Assembly: GCF_964340395.1 (NCBI RefSeq)
Contig: NC_135551.1
Location: forward strand, 11,145,379 to 11,209,378
Length of the DNA: 64,000 nt
Direction of reading: 5' to 3'
Origin: Glandiceps talaboti
Taxonomy: Eukaryota > Hemichordata > Enteropneusta > Spengelidae
The translations under genes and the position numbers were made by a program. Below are positions 1 to 11,881 of this stretch, piece after piece (the stretch's first letter is position 1; the number at the start of each line of letters is the position of its first letter). Below the pieces are notes generated by a model. The model had not been told where the DNA came from. It ran no database searches and saw only the letters and a list, made by a program, of their open reading frames with translations.

Positions 1-2683
1 GTACTAGTAGTTAGTTTACCAAGGTGAGTTACCATAGTACTAGTAGTTAGTTTACCAAGGTGAGTTACAGTAGTACTAGTAGTTAGTTTACCAAGGTGAG
101 TTACAGTAGTACTAGTAGTTAGTTTACCAAGGTGAGTTACAGTAGTACTAGTAGTTAGTTTACCAAGGTGAGTTACAATAGTACTAGTAGTTAGTTTACC
201 AAGGTGAGTTACAGTAGTACTAGTAGTTAGTTTATGAAGGTGTTACAATAGTACTAGTAGTTCGTTTACCAAGGTGAGTTACAATAGTACTAGTAGTTAG
301 TTTACCAAGGTGAGTTACAATAGTACTAGTAGTTAGTTTACCAAGGTGAGTTACAATAGTACTAGTAGTTAGTTTACCAAGGTGAGTTACAATAGTACTA
401 GTAGTTAGTTTACCAAGGTGAGTTACAATAGTACTAGTAGTTAGTTTACCAAGGTGAGTTACAATAGTACTAGTAGTTAGTTTACCAAGGTGAGTTACAA
501 TAGTACTAGTAGTTAGTTTACCAAGGTGAGTTACAATAGTACTAGTAGTTAGTTTACCAAGGTGAGTTACAATAGTACTAGTAGTTAGTTTACCAAGGTG
601 AGTTACAATAGTACTAGTAGTTAGTTTACCAAGGTGAGTTACAATAGTACTAGTAGTTAGTTTACCAAGGTGAGTTACAATAGTACTAGTAGTTAGTTTA
701 CCAAGGTGAGTTACAATAGTACTAGTAGTTAGTTTACCAAGGTGAGTTACGATAGTACTAATAGTTAGTTTACCAAGGTGAGTTACGATAGTACTAATAG
801 TTAGTTTACCAAGGTGAGTTACAATAGTACTAGTAGTTAGTTTACCAAAGTGAGTTACGATAGTACTAATAGTTAGTTTACCAAGGTGAGTTACAGTAGT
901 ACTAATAGTTAGTTTATGAAGGTGTTACAATAGTACTAGTAGTTAGTTTACCAAGGTGAGTTACGATAATACTAGTAGTTAGTTTACCAAGGTGAGTTAC
1001 GACAGTACTAGTAGTTAGTTTACAAAGGTGAGTTACGATAGTACTAATAGTTAGTTTACCAAGATGAGTTACAATAGTACTAGTAGTTAGTGTACCAGGG
1101 TGAGTTACAATAGTACTAGTAGTTAGTTTACCAAGGTGAGTTACGATAGTACTAATAGTTAGTTTACCAAGGTGAGTTACAATAATAGTACTAGTAGTTA
1201 GTTTACCAAGGTGAGTTACAATAATACTAGTAGTTAGTTTACCAAGGTGAGTTACGATAGTACTAATAGTTAGTTTACCAAGGTGAGTTACAATAGTACT
1301 AGTAGTTAGTTTACCAAGGTGAGTTACAATAGTACTAGTAGTTAGTGTACCAAGGTGAGTTACAATAGTACTAGTAGTTAGTTTACCAAGGTGAGTTACA
1401 ATAGTACTAGTAGTTAGTTTATGAAGGTGTTACAATAGTACTAGTAGTTCGTTTACCAAGGTGAGTTACGATAGTACTAATAGTTAGTGTACCAAGGTGA
1501 GTTACGATAGTACTAATAGTTAGTGTACCAAGGTGAGTTACAATAGTACTAGTAGTTAGTGTACCAAGGTGAGTTACGATAGTACTAGTAGTTAGTTTAC
1601 CAAGGTGAGTTACAGTAGTACTAGTAGTTAGTGTACCAAGGTGAGTTACAATAGTACTAGTAGTTAGTTTACCAAGGTGAGTTACAGTAGTACTAGTAGT
1701 TAGTTTACCAAGGTGAGTTACAATAGTACTAGTAGTTAGTTTACCAAGGTGAGTTACAGTAGTACTAGTAGTTAGTGTACCAAGGTGAGTTACAGTAGTA
1801 CTAGTAGTTAGTGTACCAAGGTGAGTTACAGTAGTACTAGTAGTTAGTGTACCAAGGTGAGTTACAGTAGTACTAGTAGTTAGTTTACCAAGGTGAGTTA
1901 CAGTAGTACTAGTAGTTAGTGTACCAAGGTGAGTTACAGTAGTACTAGTAGTTAGTGTACCAAGGTGAGTTACAGTAGTACTAGTAGTTAGTTTACCAAG
2001 GTGAGTTACAGTAGTACTAGTAGTTAGTGTACCAAGGTGAGTTACGATAGTACTAGTAGTTAGTTTACCAAGGTGAGTTACAGTAGTACTAGTAGTTAGT
2101 GTACCAAGGTGAGTTACAGTAGTACTAGTAGTTAGTTTACCAAGGTGAGTTACAGTAGTACTAGTAGTTAGTTTACCAAGGTGAGTTACAGTAGTACTAG
2201 TAGTTAGTGTACCAAGGTGAGTTACAATAGTACTAGTACTAGTAGTTAGTGTACCAAGGTGAGTTACAGTAGTACTAGTAGTTAGTTTACCAAGGTGAGT
2301 TACAGTAGTACTAGTAGTTAGTTTACCAAGGTGAGTTACAGTAGTACTAGTAGTTAGTTTACCAAGGTGAGTTACAGTAGTACTAGTAGTTAGTTTACCA
2401 AGGTGAGTTACAATAGTACTAGTAGTTAGTTTACCAAGGTGAGTTACAGTAGTACTAGTAGTTAGTTTACCAAGGTGAGTTACAGTAGTACTAGTAGTTA
2501 GTTTACCAAGGTGAGTTACAGTAGTACTAGTAGTTAGTTTACCAAGGTGAGTTACAGTAGTACTAGTAGTTAGTTTACCAAGGTGAGTTACAGTAGTACT
2601 AGTAGTTAGTTTACCAAGGTGAGTTACGATAGTACTAGTAGTTAGTGTACCAAGGTGAGTTACGATAGTACTAGTACTAGTAC
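1..2683. repeat. 36-bp minisatellite, about 74 units, running off the left edge
   Basis: A 36-bp unit (gtactagtag-ttagtttacc-aaggtgagtt-acaata) repeats head to tail from base 1 to about 2683. Variants alternate acaata/acagta/acgata and gtttacc/gtgtacc, and three units are 34 bp long (near 231, 913 and 1419). The units near 231 and 1419 are both followed by a ttcgttt variant, which suggests internal block duplication. Because 36 is a multiple of three, one minus-strand frame stays open for 427 codons; I regard this as a by-product of the repeat. Each unit holds AAG-GTGAGT, a consensus 5' splice site on the plus strand. Confidence 0.97.
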
Positions 2684-4052
2684 GGTTAGAACAGTTGATC
2701 ACATAGGTCTGATTTCCTGAACATTTTTTGATATGTATGATAAATTATGTCATCAGATCATTTATGAGTTTTATCTTAATACCAGCTTTGACTTTAGTTA
2801 GTTGCAAGTGGTGGTTAAGTGTGCTTCAGTAGTAGGTACAATAATATGAGTGTCTTTTAAATATGCAGTAAAAACTACGCTTTAATATGTATAAACTCTG
2901 TTTGTGTCAGTTTAAAGTTCAATTTTTCATATTCAGTCACAATTTACGATGTATATATTCTACGGTGTTCATTGGGGCGATATGAAGCTATTACAAGGTT
3001 GCATCTGATTGGAAAACATTTAACAATACAGCCAACAGATGTGCTTGTTAAACCAATCAGAATGAGCCTTATAAAAGTGTTGTGGTTTTTGTTATCTTGT
3101 AGGTAAAAATCTGATTTGGAGGGATCATCTCGTTAAGAAGATGTGAAGTCTCAGAAGACATTGGTACCCTGATAAGGAGTATAAAGTACTCCGTATATTC
3201 AATACTTATATAATACAAAAAAAAACCAAGAAATGTGTATGTATTGTAGAATATGATTAAAAAAAATGAAATGAAAGGAAGCATATCATTATTGTTTTGG
3301 GATACTCATATACAGATGGGTTACCTTAAATGAAATGAAAATTTGAAATTAGTTATGTAAATGTTTACAAAATAGGAATTTTGCAGCAAAAAAAAACTAT
3401 TCTAACTGCTGATACAGCAAAAAAAATGATTTGTAATTCCTGTGTGAGAAATTTAAAGACAGATAGATAGAAAAAGATGAAAACGAAGAGAAGTATTAGT
3501 AGTTCTTATTTGGTCATTCTATTTGTATTTTGTAACCAGTACATGTAATTTTTTTTTTAAATAATTATATGCCACAGCTTTGTGCTACTAGAAAGTAGAA
3601 CAGTAAATTTAATTATGTATCTTTGCTAACGTTGTTTCTAGTATCAAAAGGATGCTTCATCTTTGGGAACCCCCCTTGTTTTCATAATGGTGCCATCCAA
3701 TGAATAGGAATTAACCAAATTGTGAAGACAGTTGGGGGGCAATTGGGTTGATTATTAAAGTGCTAGCATAAAAAGGGCTGACAGCCTCAGTTTGGAATTT
3801 GAGTGTTGACACCACAATGAGCCTGGTTTGTTAATGTCGGACTTTATTGGGACCAGAACTGAGGCTAATTTACGTGTAATCAGTACTGTATCGTGCGTGC
3901 CTTCTATTCTTCAAGGTGACTGTAGTGGAGGGGTAAACACACACACACTAAAAAATTTAGCCTCAGTGAAAATATCCACAATGGCAACTGATGAAATGAA
4001 AATCTCGCCCAAAAAACTGCTACCACCAGAACAAACTTGTTTCTTTTGGTCA

Positions 4053-4210
4053 GGTTGGATATTGTGAAATCTGTGTATCCTTCACTGTGATTGGATATTG
4101 AAATCTGTGTATCCTTCACTGTGATTGGATATTGAAATCTGTGTATCCTTCACTGTAATTGGATATTGAAATCTGTGTATCCTTCGTTCTGATTGGATAT
4201 TGAAATCTTT
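4053..4210. repeat. 34-bp tandem repeat, about 4.5 copies
   Basis: Unit gattggatat-tgaaatctgt-gtatccttca-ctgt repeats with few changes. The last unit is the most diverged. No coding role is apparent. Confidence 0.9.
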
Positions 4211-4726
4211 GCATGTTTGTTGAAGTGTGCCAGTTGCCACTATGCCGGGGGTGGGTGGGGTGATATTGGAAACAAAGTTAGTAAAGGTTATCAGTATTTA
4301 TGATAAATAAAAGTAGTAGTTTTGGTTTCAGGAAGTAGACAATCTACATAAACAAGCGTGAAATGAATATTTTGAGCATGAATAATGATTGTAATAATTA
4401 ATGAATTGAAGATATAATTTGCAAATTTCATTTGATATTTTCTTGATTTGTCAGTTCTCTAAATAATCAGGTGGAAGATCATATATGTTGGTCTCCACAG
4501 CAACAGTTTTTCCCAAATCATTTAGTGTTCAATTTTTTTTTTTATAAATACTGTTTGCAGAGGAATTTTTGATTGATATCTTAACCTCGTTGAAAGAGAT
4601 AAATTTTTTGGAAAGACTAAACTTGGTTATTACTTTGTTTTCTGTGAAGTGGACAACCACATACTGAATAGTCAAGGTCACTCATAAAACAGGAAATTAC
4701 AGTGGTAATAGATTTTGATATATAGT

Positions 4727-4955
4727 GCCATCTTGTGGCTGCATCAGCTTCTGCAATAAATTGCGCCCTCTAGTGGTAATACTAGATTTAAGTAGATGCA
4801 CTATCCAATAGCAAGACTGAGAGTTGTTGTGATCTGTTTCAGAGGATTGGTTTCCCATTACTTTCTAGCAAGTGTAAAATCAAAAAGCTGGACTTAACTA
4901 CTATACGGGTGAGAAGTATATGGCTGGCCAATTGCCAACACTAGAGGGCGTGATT
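4727..4955. promoter_or_regulatory. cluster of three CTCF-like motifs
   Basis: Read on the minus strand, 4727-4740 gives AGCCACAAGATGGC and 4764-4778 gives ACCACTAGAGGGCGC. On the plus strand 4941-4953 gives ACACTAGAGGGCG. All three resemble the known animal CTCF core (CCACNAGRKGGCGC). Two point left and one points right, within 230 bp. Binding is inference from motif shape only. Confidence 0.35.
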
Positions 4956-6535
4956 TATTGGGAGCTGAGTTATACTCAACTTTCATTGGTGGAGATGACT
5001 GGGTTTAATGATTTGAAGAATGGTTCTCGTTTTAGAACAAGTCAAGACAAAAAAGTCGTTTCATATTTTTAAGATTTCTTGTGTAACTAACTTGCCAGAA
5101 CATGTAATAATTTTAGTCGTGTACATTCAACAGATATAGGGAATTGTAACATTGTCATAGTTCAGTGAACAGTTTTAAGTTAACACAGGATTTTTGTTTC
5201 TTCCAAGTCTATAGTAGCTGCTATTAAATACTCATTATTTTGAGTTACAACAGTGTGTTTACATAAAAGACAGCAGTGTGGTGGCAAAATGTATGCAGGT
5301 AAACTTCATGTATGGTGTAGATACTCTCGCGTTAGTTGTATTTTGGGGGGGTTGGAGCCCTGCTTACCAGCAATTGGGAATGTGAATAGAGTTGATACCC
5401 TATGTTGCCACAAAAGTGAGGACACAAGACCACTGGAAAAAAAAGCCTGCATTTCTTCATTTTGGAAAAAAGAGGGTAGTCAAAACAGGACAAGACAAAA
5501 CATGCTATTAAATTTGACCTACTGTACATAAAAGAAGACGATGTAACTCTCACCAGAAAGAAGTCTGTATGGAAAAGCCAGTGGACTTTGGTCCTTGTAC
5601 GTCATTCGGTTTATGTCTGCATTTCCTGTGTAAACCATATGTGTTGTGGTGTTAGGGTGTAAGCTGCTGTAAGGTCAAGAGTATGCACAAGGTAGTACTA
5701 CTTAGCACGATGAATTTCAGATAACCACACACAAATGTATCGTGGTTGGTGATTTGACAGTGTTTTGGGATGACTAATGCATCCCTGTACTCAATCATAA
5801 AATAAATTGTTGTCACTATATCAAATGAGATTTTCATCCTTCAAGTCTAGCTTGCAATGTGTTGTTCACTTGTGTCCAAATTCGCTCTCAGACCTATATC
5901 AAGTCACTGTAAAAATGAAACAAATGTTGTAAGTTAGTTTAAACACAGTATGGGTAGCCTTTATATGCAATGTCATACATAACACAATGATCCCATGAAA
6001 TGGGACTGACAATAATGTCTACTGTTGTGTTGCCAACCTAGCTGCCATCCCGACATCTCTAGCTGCATACTATCCCACTGGGGACTTCTGTACATACTTG
6101 CAAGATACATAGTTTAACTCTGCATGTAAACTATGCACTCCTCTTTACCACAAGATGGAATAACCCATTGCCCAATGGGCTATACCAGTTTTGAAGGATA
6201 AAGAGGAGTGGATATGTTCGATAAGTTGAAATGAGTGGTATTCATATTTTTTAATTTGCCTTTTTTTTCACATGGTAATGGGTTTAAAAATGTTACAAAT
6301 AACATTTACTACAGCTAAATAAATCTGTTGCTGATTGTTATCTAGCCACCATAACTAGAAATATTTTTGACAGAATATTATTCAGCGGTTGGCAATAAAC
6401 TCTGATCACTGAAAATTGAAATGTTTCCAATTGCTGTCATGATTTAATGTATAACTGACTGTATATGATTATGTAGGTGTTGTGTGTGTTCATTTCTATG
6501 GCTTTGCATGTACAGTATGTTGTGTTCATTTGTGT

Positions 6536-6648
6536 CTATGTGTGTATGTATGTATGCATGCATGTATGTATGTGTGTGTGTGTTACGTGTATATGTATGT
6601 ATGTATCTGTGTGTGTATATATATGTATGTATGCATGTATGTATGTAC
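6536..6648. repeat. TGTA/TGTG microsatellite
   Basis: Imperfect tetranucleotide repeat of tgta and atgc steps with a TG-dinucleotide core. It keeps several short frames open on both strands, none of which looks like protein. Confidence 0.9.
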
Positions 6649-7691
6649 GAGCTTTTAGAAAACAAAGGAAAAATAATCGATTATATCATTATTTTTATTC
6701 ATGATAATGGGATTACTATGAATTAACATTTTCTTTGTGTACAGTCTCTCATTAAGTTATGAACTGTACAGTACTTTTACGGTCCCATACTTTGGCCACA
6801 ATGGTATAGTTAATGAAGGAAGAAACAGAGTAGAGATAACCAGGGTCAAAATAAATTGGTCCATGAAGTATGACTTTTAAATTCAATAGATCAGAGAGAG
6901 AGACAGAGACAGAGCTATAGCTCCGACACATCGTCAATGAAAGAGGATTCATCACTCTCAGATGAATTCTGACGAGTATCAAAGTCAAAATTACTACTAT
7001 GGGCCCCTATGGTCTGCCATGGCTTACTACTGAGACGAAACGCTCCCCTCTATGACGTCATCATCCCTAAGTGGGAGGACAATATATAGGCAGTATAACA
7101 AATAATAAATTCATGGCAGCTCGGGTCGCCGCTGATCGCCAGTTTTAACTCCTTTTCTCACTAATCATGCAATTTTGAATAGTTAGCTATGCATTTACTG
7201 GTTAAATAAGGGGCATATAAAATTGCATCGATTGATATAAAGAACATTTTGCAAACTTGAGGCATGGGACATTTTGAACCACCTTTAAAGCGTACAGTCA
7301 TTTGAAATGTCTACAAAACAAAAGGTTAGAATCGGTTTAGTCGACTTTTGATGTGGTTGACAATTTAGTAAATGACATAATTTGTAAAAATGTTACTTGA
7401 GTAAGGATATATTAAATACATGCCATTGCATGTCTAACTTCAATAATTATAATCTATACTGTTTTTAAGTGCTCCATATATATATATCTATACACATCAA
7501 TATTTTGTTTATCCGTTGCGGTTTTTTTTGTTAAAGTTGTAAGTGTAAGTAATAGTGACGAAGGAAAGTTCAGTTTTAATATCACGATTATGGTAGCAGT
7601 GACGATGCAGGCTTAATTAACCCGTTTATCAAATTGCTTTGAACTTTACTGTAGCATGCAGTGACGTTGGAGAGTTCCGTTGTATACCACT

Positions 7692-8788
7692 TTATGGTAG
7701 CAGTGACATTGGAATGGAGATTTCCACAATGTTTGATTTCTCAGCCGTCTCCATCATCCATTTCCAGTTATCAATGTCTACGTCATAGGGGTCACTTGCA
7801 TCTGCAGTGACACCGGTGTTGTAGCACTTTGTACCGCCAACTATATATACTTGGCCATCTACTCCACAAAAGGCACGTGTTCTCCACATGTCAGGGACTC
7901 CTTTTTGAGTGATGTCCTCCCACACGTTATCTTCGTTGTCTGGGTCGTAGACTTGGATTCCACTCCATGTTTTGAACAAATGCAGTCTTCCATCAAATTC
8001 TGATGAAAATATTGGGAAAGTGTAGTCTGCTTCATACGTCATCACCTCGTCCCAGGTATTCTTTTCTGCATCGAATGAATGACCCGAGTTCTTGCACAAG
8101 AACAAAATTCTGTCGTTGTACAGCGTGGCGGTGCAAATTTCATCAGTGTGTGGAAGAGGGGCGATTCTTTGCCACTTCCCGGTATGTAAATTATATCTTT
8201 CCGATGCACGGAGTGGATGGCCGTCCTTATCTTGCCCACCAATGGCGTACAGGAATTCCCCTCCATCGTGAATCAGAGGGAAATTCTTCCGAGACTCTTT
8301 CATCGGTTGTAGCTCCTTCCACTCTCTGTCTGCGGGTTCAAATTTATGCATCGCCCCACTCTGGTGAACAACTATCAATGTGTTGCCAATGACAACAGAC
8401 TGAACGTACTCGGAACGGTGATGAATGTTGAATCGACGAGAGTTGATGTCCGTCCATTGGTTGTCATGGCGACAACTGATTGTGTACTTTGACTGAAAGC
8501 ACGTTACTTTGGTAAACACCTAAAACATAAAAAAAGACCACAACAATTATTAACATGATGGTAGATTTCCAATACGCTAAAATATATAGGCCCAATGTGA
8601 CCAAGCAATGTTGTGGATATATAAATGATTAATGTCGTCAGTCACTGGATCAGTTCCACAGATATTTGTGATCCCGGTATATGTTTAATTGAGAATGTGA
8701 TAAATTATCGACATTTACAGAGATGGGGTGACATTGGTTTCTGTAGGATAGCATAATTCAATTGGGAATATAATAAAACAAAAGCAGC

Positions 8789-8832
<44 letters not shown>

Positions 8833-9912
8833 CCAAACACAGAGACACCTAACCATGACAGCGATGAAATTCCCCGGTTTCAAAAAATTCGGGGTTATTT
8901 TTTGCATCTCATTCATAAGTATTAGAGATAGACTGGGGAACTTTGTCTGTAATTTATATTGTCCCATTTATATAAGCCGCACATATTTCTATAAATTCTT
9001 TTTAAAAAACTATACTGGTCAGTCAGAGGTGTCTGTGTTCAGTTCATAACTCCTTCAAATTCCTACCTTGATTGAATTCCTGGGTGTTTTATTCAGACCC
9101 ATCTTCTTCCAATCTCCAGTTATAGACAAACTAGAATGGTATTTTAATGTACTAATGTACAGGTCAAAACATGGTAACTTTCTGAACCGTTCATGATCCA
9201 TTAATTCAGTCAGTTCATCAGGATCGATCAGAGGTAGTCGTACACGTTTCAGTAGTTCATCTAAACACTCTATTCGATTCTCTTCGTCACTCTCCACCCA
9301 TTTCAATACTTTTTTGAAGATCTCTGCCTCGGAGCTGGCGGCTAGATCGTCCCTGTCTAGCAGTGTCATTAGATTTTCGAATGTGAAAGATTCAAGGAAT
9401 TCCCTGCTATCAGCAAGGGTAGTAAATCGAGTCGCCATACATTGTGTAACTTTCTTTAGTACTCTCTTCAGATTAAATTTCGATACAAATTCGTGTACTG
9501 TGATTAAGTGGGAGACTGGGATTGTCATGTCGTCAACAAGACTCAACAAGTATTCTCCGCATCGTGTCATGGCGCTCAGCATTTGAAGATGGTCGCTCGC
9601 CATCACGACTTCGAAGACGTTTTCTGGAGTGAGTTTAAGCTCTGAATTGTAAGCAAACTCGATGAGGATTTTGAAGGCATCTGTTGTCAGGCTGTCGTAG
9701 CAAAGTGGGACGACATCCTGTGTAGTTTCTTCCATATTACTGTTAAACATAGCTCGGAAAAAGTCACTACATGAAGCAAGTATAACTTTGTGTAGCTTAA
9801 ATTGCTCCGAGTTCACTTCGACGGTGATATCGCATAGTTCGTCACCGGCCAACATTTCTGGCAAGTTGTACATGGCGCGAGTCATTTTCACAGCTTTTGG
9901 TTTTGTCGACAT
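7692..9912 (-). CDS. BTB-BACK-Kelch (KLHL-type) protein, two coding exons
   Basis: KLHL proteins are usually substrate adaptors of cullin-3 ubiquitin ligases. The start ATG is at 9912 (MSTKPKAVKM). Exon 1 is 9912-9067 and ends at CAAG-GTAGGA. Exon 2 is 8519-7692 after a TTTTAG acceptor. The intron is phase 0 and the spliced product is 557 aa, near normal KLHL length. Residues about 18-125 form the BTB domain (DELCDITVEV, FKLHKVILAS, FFRAMF). The BACK domain follows to about 245 (FTFENLMTLL, VLKWV). Exon 2 holds the Kelch blades, with clear repeats at EFLYAIGGQD and GQVYIVGGTK; the first and third blades are weaker. I cannot assign a particular KLHL orthologue. The domain call is firm; cullin-3 binding is family knowledge. 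Confidence 0.92.
8785..8833. repeat. CAA trinucleotide microsatellite in the Kelch intron
   Basis: About 15 CAA triplets lie inside the single intron of the Kelch gene. On the transcribed strand this is a (TTG)n tract. Confidence 0.95.
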
Positions 9913-10171
9913 CGTAACTATTATATGCTAGTCCGTGTAAAATGTATCATATTTCTGTTACAAATACGTCAGCAAAATTGTACGGAGACATCACCTTCGG
10001 GGGTTTCCAAGTACGCTACTTCCGGGATTTACATTGACAACCAGCTGACCCACGATGACCTACAAACTTTAGCGCTTGTTTATCGATGAGGGCAGTGTTA
10101 TCTAAAGTAGATCTCCGTGCAATACTTTCAATACATGTATTTGCACATTATTTGATTATTTTGCAATGTAT

Positions 10172-10204
10172 TACCATGGAAGTATAACCCATACTTCCAT
10201 GGTA
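10172..10204. repeat. perfect 14-bp inverted repeat with 5-nt loop
   Basis: Arms taccatggaagtat and atacttccatggta are exact reverse complements separated by aaccc. It lies about 260 bp upstream of the Kelch start codon. Confidence 0.9.
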
Positions 10205-10423
10205 TTACCATGCAGACTCCAACAGTTATTGAATAATTATAATATGACATTATAACAGAACAGAACAGTGACTGTAAGTTGTATTTGACACTCCGTTAAC
10301 ACCATAGTGGTTATCTTGTGGTGTAACCACAGGGTGCCCAGGCTCATTTAGTTCTGTTTACAAATATAAACAAAACAAAACAAACATACAAGTAAACAAA
10401 CAAACAAACAAACAAAAACAAAC

Positions 10424-10597
10424 AAACTGACAAATGAGTACATGAGTAAACGACAACAAACCAACGAACAACCAAACACTGCGCCCCCCCCCCAAAAAAA
10501 AAAAAAAAAAAAAATGGTCACATATATGGAAATAACCTTGGGTGTTCGTTGGTTTGTTGTCGTTTACTCATGTATGTATCTACTCATTTGTCAGTTT
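10424..10597. repeat. fold-back element with C and A tracts in the loop
   Basis: The left arm (10424-10470) and right arm (10541-10597) are near-perfect reverse complements over about 45 bp, interrupted by one insertion of about 8 bp in the right arm. The loop holds a C tract followed directly by a long A tract. It looks like a small fold-back (MITE-like) insertion. Confidence 0.8.
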
Positions 10598-11881
10598 ATT
10601 ACCACCGAGCCTACCTCAAAATAATGAAACAAACTCAACATCATTTAAAGAAATTTTACTTTACGTGCACAGGAAAAATGTTTTATAACACAAAAATCTT
10701 TCAATAACTCAATCCACCTGAGACATATACAACACATATTAATTATATAGCATATTAGATGAAATATTATGATCAGAAGCCAAACCTCTACATACTTTAC
10801 ACAAGAAAATATCAGTTTTCAAATGAAAAAGACAAATAGACTGACACCTTCCCATAGTTCAGGAAAGTTTCTCAGCTGTTCTACTATATACCGCTACTCC
10901 TACTGAAATTCTAGATCTTGTTTACATATTGCCGTGTTAGATTTGTGCGATGTCTTTATGTTTCTGGTATATGATCAAGACCATTAACATGTAGATATAT
11001 TTTGTTATAATTTAAAATTAAATATATTCAGAGTTCTCTTCTGGAGCACTGCAGTAGCTGTTGATTTAGCTAGAACTATGCATGTTGCCTGGCTATGCTG
11101 TGCTTGGGGAAAGAACTGTATTTAATTGGCATAGACTTTGTTTGGGCGGTCCAAGTGTAGGCCATGCTAGAACATACATGACAATCAGTATTGCTGTTAG
11201 TAGTATATGATGTCAGATATCAGTTACACACATGTGGTACTGGTACTGTTTGTAGCTGAGCTGTGTGAAAAGTGATATGAACCCAACACAACATCTCAGT
11301 GTTGCCTGTTAAAGCACACCCCAGGGGGAGGCCACACAAAACAACAGCTGATATGCATGATACATTTTTATGCAGGCAAGAATAAATTTCGTGATTGCTA
11401 AGTAAGGAGAAAGAACATGGCTAGCAACTGGGATTATACTTGAACTGAGGTAAACTTTGTAGGGGCAGAAGATGACATGGAGAGACAAAGTAAAACCAAA
11501 ATCTCAAAATATTAAAAAAGTTATAATACCTATGAATGTATGGTTTGTCTATTAAAACTGAATTGCAATAGAAACACAAACATACTTCTTGACAAAGTCG
11601 AAACAAGTGTAAGCAGGTATTACAACATTTGTTCATGCTGTTGGTTTACCTCAACTACCTTTTGTTGATTTTAAACTCCAAATCAGATAAAAAGAATCAT
11701 TTTACATCAACATCACAGACAGTATAGGATATGTATCAAAGATTAATATTTTAAAAAAATACGAGCTTGTGACTTTCATCAATAAAATACTCAGAGGTTT
11801 TCAAATTCAGTTTATGTATAACAGCATGCCATTCAATGAAATCCATGACACACTTGACAATCTACATGTTATCCACACACA

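Larger units (their letters stand above)
2684..7691. other. gene-free stretch between minisatellite and Kelch gene
   Basis: I find no convincing exon here. Short open frames on both strands lack family resemblance and codon structure. The stretch is AT-rich and contains the tandem repeat at 4053-4210, the CTCF-like motif cluster at 4727-4955, the tetranucleotide repeat at 6536-6648, and one TGACGTCA (CRE-like) site near 7045-7060. The part nearest 7691 should include the 3' UTR of the Kelch gene, but no AATAAA was seen on the minus strand close to its stop. Confidence 0.6.
9913..11881. other. spacer between the Kelch gene 5' end and GGCT copy A 3' end
   Basis: No gene seen. The right part must contain the 3' UTR of GGCT copy A. 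The left part should hold the Kelch promoter and 5' UTR, but no TATA box or other element was recognised. Two inverted repeats (10172-10204 and 10424-10597) are listed separately, with an AAAC-type simple repeat at 10385-10425 between them. Confidence 0.6.

Noticed and set aside
1419-2702. 427-codon open frame on the minus strand with 12-residue repeats (Thr/Val/His/Leu)
   Set aside because: It is the 36-bp minisatellite read in one frame. 36 is divisible by three, the reading starts from GTG, and the pattern continues outside the frame with the same DNA unit.
7692-8519. Second exon of the Kelch gene read as a separate gene starting with GTG
   Set aside because: The TTTTAG acceptor and the phase 0 match to the BTB exon show one spliced gene.
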